From contig JALLPB010001000.1 in assembly GCA_036939975.1 (NCBI GenBank), positions 1-12,941 of the forward strand: DNA of 12,941 bases. Direction: 5' to 3'. The translations under genes and the position numbers were made by a program. Source of the stretch: Cyclostephanos tholiformis. Lineage: Eukaryota > Bacillariophyta > Thalassiosirophyceae > Thalassiosirales > Thalassiosiraceae. The notes under the pieces were generated by a model. It ran no database searches and was not told the origin of the DNA. It was given only the letters and a program-made list of their open reading frames with translations. Of the stretch, positions 1 through 8,389 are shown in pieces (the stretch's first letter is position 1; every line of letters starts with the position of its first letter).

Positions 1-197
1 AAATAATTAAAATCGATTTATCTCGAAAAGACGATTTTTTTGGCCTCGGTCTGTCCGGATTGAAAAAATTTTCCCGCCAAATCCGACTTGTTTCCTTTTA
101 GATTTATCAGTCTTACATACGGAAAAAGTATTTAGTTAGTAAACTACATACATGGAAAAGGGCAAAAGTACTTCTCTCCTCACGCAAGTAATAATAA

Positions 198-271
198 AGC
201 CCTAACGCGGAGTCGAACCACGGACCTCTTCATTACTAATGAAGTGCTCTAACCAACTGAGCTATTAGGGC
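198..271 (-). tRNA. tRNA-Thr (anticodon AGU)
   Basis: A full cloverleaf can be folded on the minus strand. The acceptor stem GCCCTAA/TTAGGGC is 7 perfect pairs. The D arm is GCTC/GAGC. The anticodon stem CTTCA/TGAAG encloses the loop TTAGTAA, giving anticodon AGT (threonine; A34 is normally edited to inosine). The T arm CGTGG/CCGCG has one G-T pair and the loop TTCGACT. The internal Pol III B box GGTTCGACTCC lies at 209-219, and an A box TAGCTCAGTTGG is present. There is no intron and no encoded CCA, as expected for a eukaryotic nuclear tRNA. The discriminator base is T. The nearest T runs of four downstream on the minus strand are about 30 nt away (164-167, 156-159), so the terminator is weak or distant. 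Confidence 0.96.
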
Positions 272-342
272 CAAGACACGACATGCATTGGTGCAGATTT
301 TTTTTTTTTTAACTTTAACACCTTCACCAAAAAATGATTCAG

Positions 343-348
343 ACGTCA
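343..348 (+). promoter_or_regulatory. Single ACGTCA bZIP/CRE-like hexamer upstream of the plastid gene
   Basis: ACGTCA lies about 110 nt before the chosen ATG, followed 10 nt later by the one-mismatch copy ATGTCA. ACGTCA/TGACGT cores are the CO2/cAMP-responsive elements described for carbonic anhydrase promoters of the diatom Phaeodactylum. A single hexamer can easily occur by chance, so this is only a candidate. Confidence 0.2.
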
Positions 349-423
349 GCACCGATGTCATCACTCCTCCCTACGATACCATACCCTCCTATCCCCCTCC
401 ACGCCCGATACTTCGTCATTGTT

Positions 424-436
424 CTTTTTTTTTCAG
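424..436 (+). other. Possible 3' splice site in the 5' UTR of the DUF1995 gene
   Basis: A run of T residues followed by CAG ends at 436, 22 nt before the chosen ATG. It has the form of a polypyrimidine tract plus acceptor AG. No convincing GT donor pairs with it between the tRNA and this point, so a 5'-UTR intron is possible but unproven. Confidence 0.3.
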
Positions 437-458
437 GCCTTGGGTCGGTCGCCTCCAC

Positions 459-1664
459 ATGGTTGCGATGAAAATCACGGCGATTATCCTGTTTTGCTCG
501 TGCGCGACAGCCTTCGCATTCTCGCCTTCGGCCACGGCGTCGAAGCCTTCGTGCATCGACAAATGCGAGCGCGTCGGGGTCGTCGGGACGGCGCTGGCGC
601 TGTGCCCCTCGGCCTCCGAATCGGCGGAACCAATCGTCGACGGCGGTAGCACGAGGACGACGACAGACCGCGGCCGCATCAACGATTCCCTCCGAATACC
701 CTCATCCTACGGGGAGATGATACAGCAGGTCTCGTCCTGCATGTCCGACGCGTACGACGGTGGGGGGGGCATGACGCGTCAGATCGTGCGCATCCTCCTC
801 CCGCGCGATGCGGCGAGCGGACAGCTCGGGGAACTCTACGAGGCCGAGGCTGAGACGGACGGCAGATCGATGTCGCGCGAGGTAAGGCTCGTGCCGACGG
901 ACGAGAGCTGGCAGGGCGGGATCATGCAGCTGTACCGCAGCGCAGAACCGAGCGCCCGGGACATACTGAGTCGGATGTCCCCCAGCGCCGCGACGACTGG
1001 CGTGCCACCGAGGATAATCGAGGATCGTTCGATAGACGAATCCGGCGTGGACGGGATAGGCCTGCTCTACACCCAAAGCCGAGGAGGGGGTGGGGAATAC
1101 GGTGGAGGAGCATCAAGTAGCCCCGACGACGGCGGTGGTGGATTCGGTGGCATCTTCGGAGGAGGATCGATGCCGTTGCCAACACTTTCCGATACCGACA
1201 TGTGCGTGTTCGTCCAGCCCACGCAGGAGGTGGTGGACGTAATCGAGAAATTAACGACCAAAACTAACACGGCTTCGTCGTCATCGCCGCTCATCGCGCT
1301 CCTCAACCCACAGTGGAGGAACGTCGACGACGCGCTCGATTCGGCATCCAAGTCCGGCGGCGTCCTAGGCGCATTCGCATCCTTCCTCGGGGGGAAGGGG
1401 TCGGTATTGCGTCGTCTCGACGAATTGGGATATAAACCGACCTATACCCTCGAGGGATACGTCTGTAAGGGGGGGAATGTCCGACTTATCAAGAGGTATG
1501 ATTCCGATTGGATCGTTTTCGCCGAGAAAGACGACGGCGACAACTACGCGCGCGTTGGCAGCATGAGGGAAAGGCCGACATATCAGGACGTGGAGAGGAT
1601 GCTTGATGAGAAGGGGGTGGGGTACAAATACGCTCGGGATTTGGGTATGGCGCCAAAACTTTAA
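459..1664 (+). CDS. Plastid-targeted DUF1995-domain protein (401 aa)
   Basis: Intact single-exon gene. The chosen start at 459 has a good context (CCACATGG) and begins a classic diatom plastid presequence: MVAMK, a hydrophobic signal-peptide core (residues 4-18), then ATAFAF with predicted cleavage before Phe, and a Ser/Thr-rich transit region. The frame is open back to 288, but that extension is T-run and Pro-rich and would bury the signal peptide. A start at 468 is also possible. The mature part from about residue 81 resembles DUF1995 (PF09353): IVRILLPRD near the front and, near the end, LEGYVCKGG, DSDWIVFAEKD and ERPTYQDVERML. Plant members include LPA3, a photosystem II accumulation factor, and a chloroplast adenylate kinase fusion. 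The two halves are split by a Gly/Ser-rich linker at about residues 207-237. The molecular function is unknown; a thylakoid or PSII-assembly role is inferred only from family. The gene is GC- and CpG-rich, unlike all DNA to its right. Confidence 0.88.
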   Translation: MVAMKITAIILFCSCATAFAFSPSATASKPSCIDKCERVGVVGTALALCPSASESAEPIVDGGSTRTTTDRGRINDSLRIPSSYGEMIQQVSSCMSDAYDGGGGMTRQIVRILLPRDAASGQLGELYEAEAETDGRSMSREVRLVPTDESWQGGIMQLYRSAEPSARDILSRMSPSAATTGVPPRIIEDRSIDESGVDGIGLLYTQSRGGGGEYGGGASSSPDDGGGGFGGIFGGGSMPLPTLSDTDMCVFVQPTQEVVDVIEKLTTKTNTASSSSPLIALLNPQWRNVDDALDSASKSGGVLGAFASFLGGKGSVLRRLDELGYKPTYTLEGYVCKGGNVRLIKRYDSDWIVFAEKDDGDNYARVGSMRERPTYQDVERMLDEKGVGYKYARDLGMAPKL

Positions 1665-2006
1665 TAGGAATAACGTTCGATGCCCCGATCCATGGATGCC
1701 CCATTAAAGTAATACCTTCCTTTGGTACAGTCTTCCTTATGTTTGATTTTGTCCTCAAGATCCCCCAACCCTTTGCCCTCGATCGCACCAAGGTATGGCG
1801 TTGATGTGATCCCTCCTACCTAATCTGCTATTTTGATCGAATAATTGAGTGGATGCATCTGATGCAGATCTTCCATTATCCTACTACCTTCCACCCATGA
1901 AAAAGAGGAAGCCCACTGTTCTCTTACTTTACTAGAGATTACTTAACTAATAAGAATTTACTTACTCAACTTACTTTATAACATCTACTTAAAGTACCTA
2001 TGTCCC
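1665..2006. other. 3' flank of the DUF1995 gene; transition to AT-rich element DNA
   Basis: No coding region is seen. ATTAAA at 1703-1708, about 40 nt after the stop, is a possible poly(A) signal. The nonamer CTTACTTTA occurs twice (1923-1931 and 1970-1978) in a TA-rich tract. Base composition falls from GC-rich to AT-rich through this interval, so the edge of the element-rich region probably lies near 1.9-2.0 kb. Confidence 0.4.
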
Positions 2007-3597
2007 GTGGTTTCAGGCTGTGATTTCTTTAGCCAGAGCAAATACGCGGGAGAACAATTGGGAACAGATGCACTCGGAGAACATCTTTTGTGTGTTTTTC
2101 TGTCTTTGTGGTTATGTTGCAGCACTGCATTTGCAAATGTGCAAATGTACAAGTATCCTTTCCCACCCCCTTTTTGTGTCACCTCAGGGTGCATCACAAT
2201 GACCAACTCCCATTTCTTCCTAGTTGATTTTCCCATTGACAGTGTCATCAGCCCTCCCCCCCCCACTGCCAAGAGGTTTTCTAAGCTTTACTTGAAGCAT
2301 CACCACTCTTACAAGAAGGGGCAGCACAAGATTGACCCCCAGAAGCAGGCAGGTGCAGCAGCCAAAGAGTGTGCTGAGTGCCAGAAATTGCGCAAGGAGG
2401 TGTTGGCAACATCTTCTTGGCATTGGTCCAAGCCCCCCCCCCTGCTTTGTGAATCTCCTTCCTGGTCCTCCAAGTCTGCCCCACTTGAGAGAATATTGCT
2501 AAGCAGTTATTAGGGCATGCCCCCCCTGAAGACCAAGCCAACATTGTCCCTATTGCTGCAGTAGTAGTCAAGAGCACCCATCACTGGCAGCAAGTCCTTG
2601 ACTCACTTAGTACTCTGCATTCTGCTTCCCTTACTTCAAGTGCCTTCAAGTAAAAATGGTGATGTGAATGACACCAAGAAAGTTCCATCCAATTTTGAAT
2701 AGCTTACTGAAAGCATGAGTTGCGAAGGGGTTTTACTACGAATGCCTCATCCATTATATGGATGGCAAGAAAATCTTGCATTCAAATTGCAAGGCAGAGG
2801 ACGAGTTAGTAATTTTGTTTGAGGCTAGAACAAACATTTGGAACCTCAACCCAATGAGAAAGGTCTAACAGGGTGAGAATGTTCTCTCAAAATACAAGAG
2901 TTTTTTGATTCGAGACATTAGGGAAGAGCACTTTTTGTGCAAAACCATTATGATGGCATATTGAGGGTTATGAAGGGGAGAAAAAGCAACTCACTGGTGA
3001 GACTCTGTGGTGGATGATGGAGAAGCAAATGACTTAGCTAAAAATGTTTGTGTCCAAATTTTTGGGAATTCACTGTCCATCCGAACTCCCTAGTGGTGCC
3101 ACTCAGCTTCCAGCTTTGCCATATGAAGAAGCCCTACATCATCAAGATCTGGAAAGACCAATTTCTGGTAATGTGCGGTTGATTGCTGTATGACATTATT
3201 GATTCCTGTTATTGTTGTATAACCATGGCATATTAACTCTGCTTAGAACAAGTTAGATGTTGACTATGCTAACCAAGAATCGATTTAGGCAGCAATCCCT
3301 GAAGAATGGTGGTTCATGAGCACTAACCCTATCCCTAATTTACTGGAGGTCAACATCTTCATGGAGAACTTGGAGTTCTACAAGGAATTTCATGGTGAGG
3401 GGAGGTAAAAATCAAGTATTGTGAATCTGCTGAATCAATTGCCAGGTGTGCCTAAGACAGCAGGGGCTGTCAGTTTCAGACAGACATATCTTCCTGTGAG
3501 TCATTGCCAGAGTATGGAGGCCAGCTTGAAGGGCAAAAGGTATGTCAAGAAAAGCTATTATCCACCACTATCAGTTGGTGATGAGGTTACCATGTGA
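2007..3597 (+). pseudogene. Broken coding region, unrecognised family, probably element-derived
   Basis: Several plus-strand reading frames follow one another as if pieces of one gene. A 168-codon frame (2007-2513) contains a His/Lys-rich stretch and a CAECQ motif near its end. It breaks near a C homopolymer. Reading then resumes in shifted frames: IVPIAAVVVKSTHHWQQVL (about 2545-2600), VAKGFYYECLIHYMDGKKIL (from 2719) to a TAA at 2866, onward through SKYKSFLIRDIREEHFLCK, then after a shift EGYEGEKKQLTGETLWWMME. A last frame (3247-3597) contains AAIPEEWWFMSTNPIPNLLE and ends with a TGA at 3595, with internal stops TAG 3286 and TAA 3406. A GT-AG intron of about 79 nt (3168-3246) is possible between the last two pieces. 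No transposase, reverse transcriptase or integrase motif is recognised. It may be an accessory ORF of a transposon or a dead host gene. Confidence 0.5.
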
Positions 3598-3631
3598 ATT
3601 ATGGATATGATATGTTATTTAGGATTTCATT

Positions 3632-3731
3632 GGATTGATCAATGCTAGTATTCTATTTTAATGATATTAGTTATAGATTATGGATCGATTTATGTTAGTG
3701 TTCTATTGTAATGTCATTAATTAATGATACT
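3632..3731 (+). repeat. Imperfect 50-bp tandem direct repeat, two units
   Basis: Units 3632-3681 and 3682-3731 are roughly three-quarters identical by eye. They share blocks such as GGAT-GAT, TTCTATT and TAATG in the same register. The repeat lies just after the end of the broken plus-strand coding region and is AT-rich with no coding potential. Confidence 0.7.
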
Positions 3732-3979
3732 TCCTTTATCACAAAATACAGGTAGGTGTTGTTTAGCCAAGATAGTATGCCGATGGCCAATCTTAAACAA
3801 CAGCATGCGCTTACTGTCGTTTGGGGGGTGGTGGTGGTTTGTCAGTCAGACCAAATAGCATTGCCACCAACAGGATCACCTCACCCAATTGAAATGTCAT
3901 GGCACTCCATGATATCCAGCTAGTAATTGTGGAGGCAGCAGCACATAAGAAATGTTTGGTTTCAATCGCTTATATTGCA

Positions 3980-4760
3980 TTATTGTAACAGATTGTTGAG
4001 AATCCGCCACATCTCCTTAATAATCCCAAACATACACTCAATGACTTTCCGCCATAGTGTAGCATGGTGACATGGCTCCTCTGCCATGTATGGGCAAATA
4101 AGCTGTTGCAACCACTGGTAGCCATTGTCACAGCATATCAAATTTGCACCTTTCTCCATACCCATTTGACCCGTCTTGACGTAGTACCACCACCAAATTT
4201 TTATGAACCATCCAAAATGAATCTTCCTCACATTTGGATCCAATTTGATATCTACTTATCAATAAACTGCTAAAAAATAAATGGTTTTAGTCAATGATGC
4301 ACTGGAATGCCAGAGTTGGATAGCCTTCCATTCCCTTTGCCCTGTCATCATAATTGCCAGCAAGACATTTCAACCACTTGATGTGGACTAAATCCATCAA
4401 ACCACATGCTCCTGGAAGTTCAACAGACTCATAGCACTTCATCACATGAGTCAGGTATTCAATGTTTGCAGGCAAAAAATATACTCATCCTTCATGTCAA
4501 CAATCACAGCAAGGAAAGCAAAGAAGAACTTGTGTACTTCTAATGTGGAAATATGTGTTTATGTGTGACAGCATTGGAAGCTAGCCCCCTTCACCAGAAT
4601 ATGCAATGTAGACAGTAAAAGAGCTCAGCCCTTATACAAAACTCAGCACTCCAGGGACAAAGACCTTGCCATATGCAGGTAGCTGTGCCAGATCAATACA
4701 TCCACAAGTTCATTGAACCTTGTCAATGGCATGCAAAAAAATCAGGAAACTCTGAAAACC
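3980..4760 (-). pseudogene. Decayed PIF/Harbinger-type transposase (Plant_tran-like, PF04827)
   Basis: Minus-strand fragments follow the order of Plant_tran-type DDE transposases. From about 4760 down: an N-terminal MPLTRFNELVD segment; HISTLEVHKFF and FLAVIVDMKDEYIF; after a 1-nt shift, LPANIEYLTHVMKCYESVEL; then LPGACGLMDLVHIKW with the first catalytic Asp, and AKGMEGYPTLAFQCIID (end near 4290). After a gap or possible intron comes VDIKLDPNVRKIHFGWF, then LICCDNGYQWLQQLICP with the second Asp, and WRKVIECMFGIIKEMWRILN with the catalytic Glu, ending at a TAA (3980-3982). About 20 residues expected between the first and second blocks are missing. The element would have catalysed cut-and-paste transposition. 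Frameshifts, stops and the gap make it inactive. Weak continuation of the C-terminal tail may reach about 3860. Family assignment is from remembered motif patterns, not a search. Confidence 0.82.
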
Positions 4761-5323
4761 TATCCAAAGAAGATAGTTCATCATCAGAAGTGCTCAGTAA
4801 GATGTTATTAATGGGACATTCTATATTGTACTGCCATGCCCCTGTAGTTAGGTCACTTGTCATCTCTCCAAAAGACTTTCTTTCACCTTTTATTATGCCA
4901 TTTTGTTGCCTTATTGGTACCAATGTTATCAATATTTTGGCAATGATAGTTTCACATGCCTGGTCCTATGTCAACATCTTCCTATTTGTATAATTTTAAT
5001 CTCAATTTTGTTGAATAACTTAAAACACAAAAAGTTGTCTAAATTGTCTTTTTATGTCCCATACCATCATCCAATATATGATAGTTATCATCTTCTGATT
5101 GCTCTTTTTCATCTTCTTATGCTTTCATGTGTTCATTTATTGCAATACTTTCACAATATCTTCTGTTAGGTTAATATTCCCCTTTTAATAATATATATTA
5201 TCACCTATAAGTTGTTCTTATTTTCCTATGCCTAAGTCATTTCACTACACATGTTCATATTTTGGTACCTTCTGATTTTCTTTCATAAACATATATTCAT
5301 GTGCCATTTATCCTCCGATAGAT
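4761..5323. other. Non-coding AT-rich spacer between transposase relic and companion gene
   Basis: No supported gene. Short open frames on both strands here lack family motifs and consist largely of hydrophobic residues typical of AT-rich DNA. CpG is essentially absent. The segment is probably interior sequence of the same decayed element, since both flanking genes are on the minus strand. Confidence 0.5.
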
Positions 5324-5833
5324 TTATCTTTGTTGAATATCCAAAAAATCCTCACACATCATTGCACACTTTGTTGGTGACCCTGCTATTTTGTTAATAT
5401 TCTCTTCCAATCCTTCCATGCTTGTGTTGTTGTCCTTGAAAACAATTCTCCAGTGTTCTGTGTCACTGTCATCCCCACTTTCATCTTCATTTTCATTATC
5501 ATCTGTTATGTCTTACATTGCTCCTGTAATTTTGTCCACACTTGATGACACCTGAGGTCCTTGAACTTCACGTGCAATTCCTTGTAACATAGTCTCTCAT
5601 CTTCTGTCCACCCATCAGCATACCTTTTCAACTGCTTTCCTTGTCCATCATGATACTTTGGTCTTCTCTGCCTAACTTTGTTACTTTTCTCTTCATCTGT
5701 CATGTCACTTGCTTTGATTGAAATTTCTTCTTCCCATACATCCTTTGTGATCTTGTAAACCATTATGGTATACACAATATCAGATGCTGTCACCCTCTAA
5801 AACAAAGGCTTGTGTTTGTTTGCATGACTCCAT
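5324..5833 (-). pseudogene. Small charged protein gene, possible Myb/SANT-like Harbinger companion, frameshifted
   Basis: The ATG at 5833 opens MESCKQTQAFVLEGDSI. A frameshift near 5790 leads into a 95-codon frame (5506-5793) containing DMTDEEKSNKVRQRRPKYHD and then GWTEDERLCYKELHVKFKDL. A second shift near 5510 leads to an acidic tail starting DDNENEDESGDDSDTEHW and ending at a TAA (5324-5326). The start and stop codons are in the same frame (507 nt apart), so the two shifts compensate. The Trp-rich, basic/helical middle followed by an acidic tail resembles the DNA-binding companion proteins of PIF/Harbinger elements, and it lies upstream of a Harbinger-type transposase on the same strand. 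That role is inferred. A TATA box sits about 30 nt upstream of the ATG. Sequencing errors instead of mutation could explain the shifts. Confidence 0.5.
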
Positions 5834-5862
5834 TTTGCAATTTGATGATTGCCAATTGCACG

Positions 5863-5871
5863 CCTTATATA
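5863..5871 (-). promoter_or_regulatory. TATA box of the minus-strand companion-like gene
   Basis: TATATAAGG on the minus strand lies about 30 nt before the ATG at 5833, with no other ATG between. The position fits a core promoter with a very short leader, though AT-rich DNA yields such strings by chance. Confidence 0.4.
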
Positions 5872-6304
5872 GTTTTCTAGACAAATCCGAGGTATTGTTT
5901 GGTGTCTTTGTATGATGAAGCAATTTCTTGAGGTTTGGTTGTCAATGCCTTAACTGTTGACATTTTTTTTGTGTTTGTCACTTGGGGAACACCATCCAAC
6001 TTTTTGTCTCTGCGCATACATAACAAAACATCTGACCTGATTAATTCAATTACTTTACTGAGCCTGAGGGAAAGAGGGGACACTCCCCAATTCCCCTTTT
6101 CCTTGGGTCATCCATGTTGCCAATTCTGGAATTTTGAAATGTTTGTGTCTCTTTGTGTGTGGTTGTGTGCAAATATTTCTGTTGTGCAGTGTATTACAAA
6201 CAGAGAGAAGAAGGCAGAAGGACACAGTTAGTGTGGAGATTATTGGTATCATACATTTGTATGATGTCATCATACAATATTCTACAATGTGCGTGATATT
6301 TGAA
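5872..6304. other. Upstream spacer of the companion-like gene
   Basis: Overlapping open frames of 65-98 codons occur on both strands, but none shows a recognisable motif. A TG-rich stretch occurs around 6139-6175. Possibly the 5' region of the same element; no gene is supported. Confidence 0.4.
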
Positions 6305-6510
6305 CCTGCCAAGTTTCTGAGTTTTTGAGGCAATGTGCCATGTTTTGAACTTGGCTGCCAAACACACCTTTGGCAGAATTCTGCCTTAAATGAGTTTGGT
6401 TGTCAAAAATATTGGTCCCAGTGCATTTTATATGAGTTCCTCCATTACAACTGCCAAAAGTGAATTAAGCTGCCAAAAAAAAGGTTGGCTGCCAAACTCA
6501 CTTTTGGCAG
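6305..6510. repeat. Cluster of direct and inverted CTGCCAAA/TTTGGCAG repeats (fold-back or MITE-like)
   Basis: Two 26-bp direct copies, 6351-6376 and 6485-6510, match at 24 of 26 positions; each starts TTGGCTGCCAAAC and ends TTTGGCAG. Between them an inverted copy starts CTGCCAAAAGTGA (6451-6463), the exact reverse complement of TCACTTTTGGCAG (6498-6510). Together these make a 13-bp perfect stem enclosing 34 nt. Weaker inverted copies occur at 6391-6405 (TGAGTTTGGTTGTC), and GCCAAGTT near 6308 pairs with AACTTGGC near 6348. The clustering suggests an element terminus with subterminal transposase-binding repeats, or nested fold-back MITEs. No matching partner terminus was found elsewhere in the window. 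Confidence 0.7.
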
Positions 6511-6929
6511 GGAAAATTCAAAACTGAAGAATTTGGCTTGGAAACTAGCAGGGCATGTTTCCAGAGAAGTATTTTACTCCAGACATTCAAAAAGAACAGA
6601 CTTTAATTGATGGCTATGACAGCATGATGTGACCAGTATGAATTTTTTTCTTAAGTATTAACTATTCATAGCTTATATTTTGCACGTATCTCTCTCTGTA
6701 ACTATCTTACATTGAGTGTAACCTGTTATGTTATATGTAAGGCAGCATAAAAGTAACAAGTACTACATACACAATTCTCTCAATCTCACCTTGATATTGC
6801 TCAAACAATCCTATTTAAAAGTTGATCTTAATGAGCAAAATTTGTTGTTCGTTATCCCTAGAAGCATACCATATGACCTTCCATCTACTCCACAAGGAAT
6901 AACAATTTTTCTCAAAATTGACTGACACT
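6511..6929. other. AT-rich stretch with no supported gene
   Basis: Nothing was recognised here beyond short AT-rich open frames such as 6728-6925 on plus. The right flank of the CTGCCAAA cluster is at 6511-6575. Confidence 0.4.
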
Positions 6930-7330
6930 TACTGTTCCTGTTATCCCAGTAGTTTCTCCAATTCTTCGGAAGAATTTTCTGCAACGCCACACCAATTCTT
7001 GTAGAAACAATGCAACTGCCTGTTGACTAATTTGATCTTGCATCGTCATACTGACCTTTTTTGAGGTGCACATAAAATTCTTTCCTCAAGCACCAGCCAA
7101 TGTCATGCTTTGGTATCTCTCATGATTCATCTTGGCAAGTGTGGCTTCCAGTTCTCTGATTTTTGTTGATGTTGTTCACAATGTCCCTGTTCATAAGTTG
7201 GATTCGCAGTGTTAGCTGCATGGAATCATTTGGTTGTTGTCAATGATGGTGATGTCATGGCCTCATTACAAGGAGGGAGTACTATTGAACCATTGCTTGA
7301 AATTATTGTCATTGGATACAGAGAGGTATT
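6930..7330 (-). pseudogene. Decayed coding fragment with coiled-coil segment, unrecognised
   Basis: On minus, several frames in sequence read as protein: MQLTLRIQLMNRDIVNNINK (about 7230-7170), then after a shift KIRELEATLAKMNHERYQS (coiled-coil-like), then in another frame KHDIGWCLRKEFYVHLKKG and, after a stop, LQKILPKNWRNYWDNRN near 6940. No single long frame remains, and no family is recognised. The fragment appears to continue on the far side of the candidate LTR: with that insert and one copy of its 5-bp duplication removed, a minus-strand frame reads without a stop across the junction for about 40 codons. It may be a relic of an element gene that was itself invaded. Confidence 0.35.
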
Positions 7331-7610
7331 TGTTAGACCTACCACAGTAAGCTACGCGGCAATGGAGGGAATCAGATCCCGCCAAAACCCAAATACTCCT
7401 TTAAGTCACTTAGTCACAGGAATTACTAATAGCGAATAGTATTCCAGAAGACACCAAAACAACAGACCAGCCGTTCCCCCTAAATACCCAACCACATAAG
7501 TGATAAACTCGCCTACGATACGAGATGGGAAACACAACAACTATCCCTAGACACTCATAAATATAAAACAACCTTTACATCGACTACAAAGATAGTACAT
7601 AGGTTTAGTA
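7331..7610. mobile_element. Candidate solo LTR (280 bp) with 5-bp flanking duplication
   Basis: The segment starts TGTTAGACC and is flanked on both sides by GTATT (7326-7330 and 7611-7615), the 5-bp duplication size of Ty1/copia elements. A TATAAAA at 7562-7568 is placed as in an LTR promoter. The segment has no ORF and keeps about nine CpG, whereas its surroundings are nearly free of them, so it looks younger. Against it: the 3' end is TTTAGTA, not the expected CA, and a 5-bp match can be chance. Confidence 0.35.
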
Positions 7611-7615
7611 GTATT

Positions 7616-8050
7616 CATCTTTGCTTTGGACCCTGGGTGGATCATAGTTTATAACAATCCATTAATGCCTTTTGTTGATGTCAATTTCTGATCATCATTG
7701 CTAATACCTAATTTAAATGAAAAGACAAATTATGCTCTGACTTAATAAGTCGCCAAATCTCTTACAGGACCTTACTGCAGAAATTCATGGTACCAATAGA
7801 AGTTCTTAACACTCTTGGTGTGATACATCTGATTGTTCCATTGCCAACAATGGTGACTGCAATGGCGCCTATGTTGATTTGTCCCATCTTCAGAGTAATA
7901 AATGGAGACACCCTCATACTCAAAAGAACCAAAATTCCAAAAACCTACAATGGTAAACTCTCTGCCAAAGTCAAATTCAGCCCCATAATCAAACTTTTGA
8001 AGAGTGTCATCAAAAGGACCAAAGTCATCCTGGGAAATGGAGGGGACCAT
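7616..8050 (-). pseudogene. Unrecognised minus-strand coding fragment
   Basis: The best-preserved part (8030-7905) reads DDFGPFDDTLQKFDYGAEF and then FGREFTIVGFWNFGSFEYEG and SIYYSEDGTN. It is rich in aromatic and acidic residues and unlike the chance frames nearby. CATTTCCCAG just before the DDFGPF codons has the form of a 3' splice site, so the segment may be an exon. After GTN a frame change gives NIGAIAVTIVGNGTIRCI. The alternating aromatic pattern and the SIYYSEDGTN end faintly recall beta-sandwich carbohydrate-binding modules of the discoidin (F5/8C) type, but this is too weak to assign. A further stretch (GISNDDQKLTSTKGINGLL) follows down to the candidate LTR. Confidence 0.35.
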
Positions 8051-8389
8051 TAGGAGTTACAATTCAATTGAATGCACTTGTGGTGAGATGAGGGGATCAA
8101 GTGAAAAGAATGAACAAAGCTGTGGAAGAGGAGGATTGCAGCTGATCAGATTTATGAAAGTGACTTGTTTTGTTGGGGAGAGAGGCTCCACACATAAAAA
8201 TATAATCAGAAAACAAGGCAATATTTTGGCATCATTTTTAGCATCTGCATGGGCAAATAAATTATTTGTCGGATACCTGCGCTTGCATTTTTCAACACTG
8301 CAAATATGATCTGCAAATAAATAATGGTCACTTAGTATATTTGTGTATTGGGATAACAAAGGGGCTTGGTTTATGGCATGGGAATTAAG

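Noticed and set aside
9..38. AAAATCG / CGATTTT inverted repeat as a terminator hairpin
   Set aside because: Only 7 bp with a 16-nt gap in AT-rich DNA; likely chance and without a gene to terminate in view.
288..458. Upstream in-frame extension of the DUF1995 ORF to an ATG at 288
   Set aside because: The extra 57 residues come from T runs and Pro-rich sequence, overlap a likely splice acceptor, and would place the clear signal peptide and ATAFAF motif internally.
416..1351. Minus-strand and other-frame ORFs across the DUF1995 gene
   Set aside because: They are shadows of a GC-rich coding region; they lack motifs, whereas the plus frame has presequence and domain motifs.
4903..5169. Plus-strand hydrophobic ORF as a small membrane protein
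   Set aside because: Composition follows AT-rich DNA, no motif or promoter is seen, and the segment lies inside decayed minus-strand element sequence.
5506..5519. A 14-nt GT-AG intron (GTAAGACATAACAG)
   Set aside because: Far shorter than known introns in diatoms; an ordinary indel explains the break, so it is mentioned only as an alternative.
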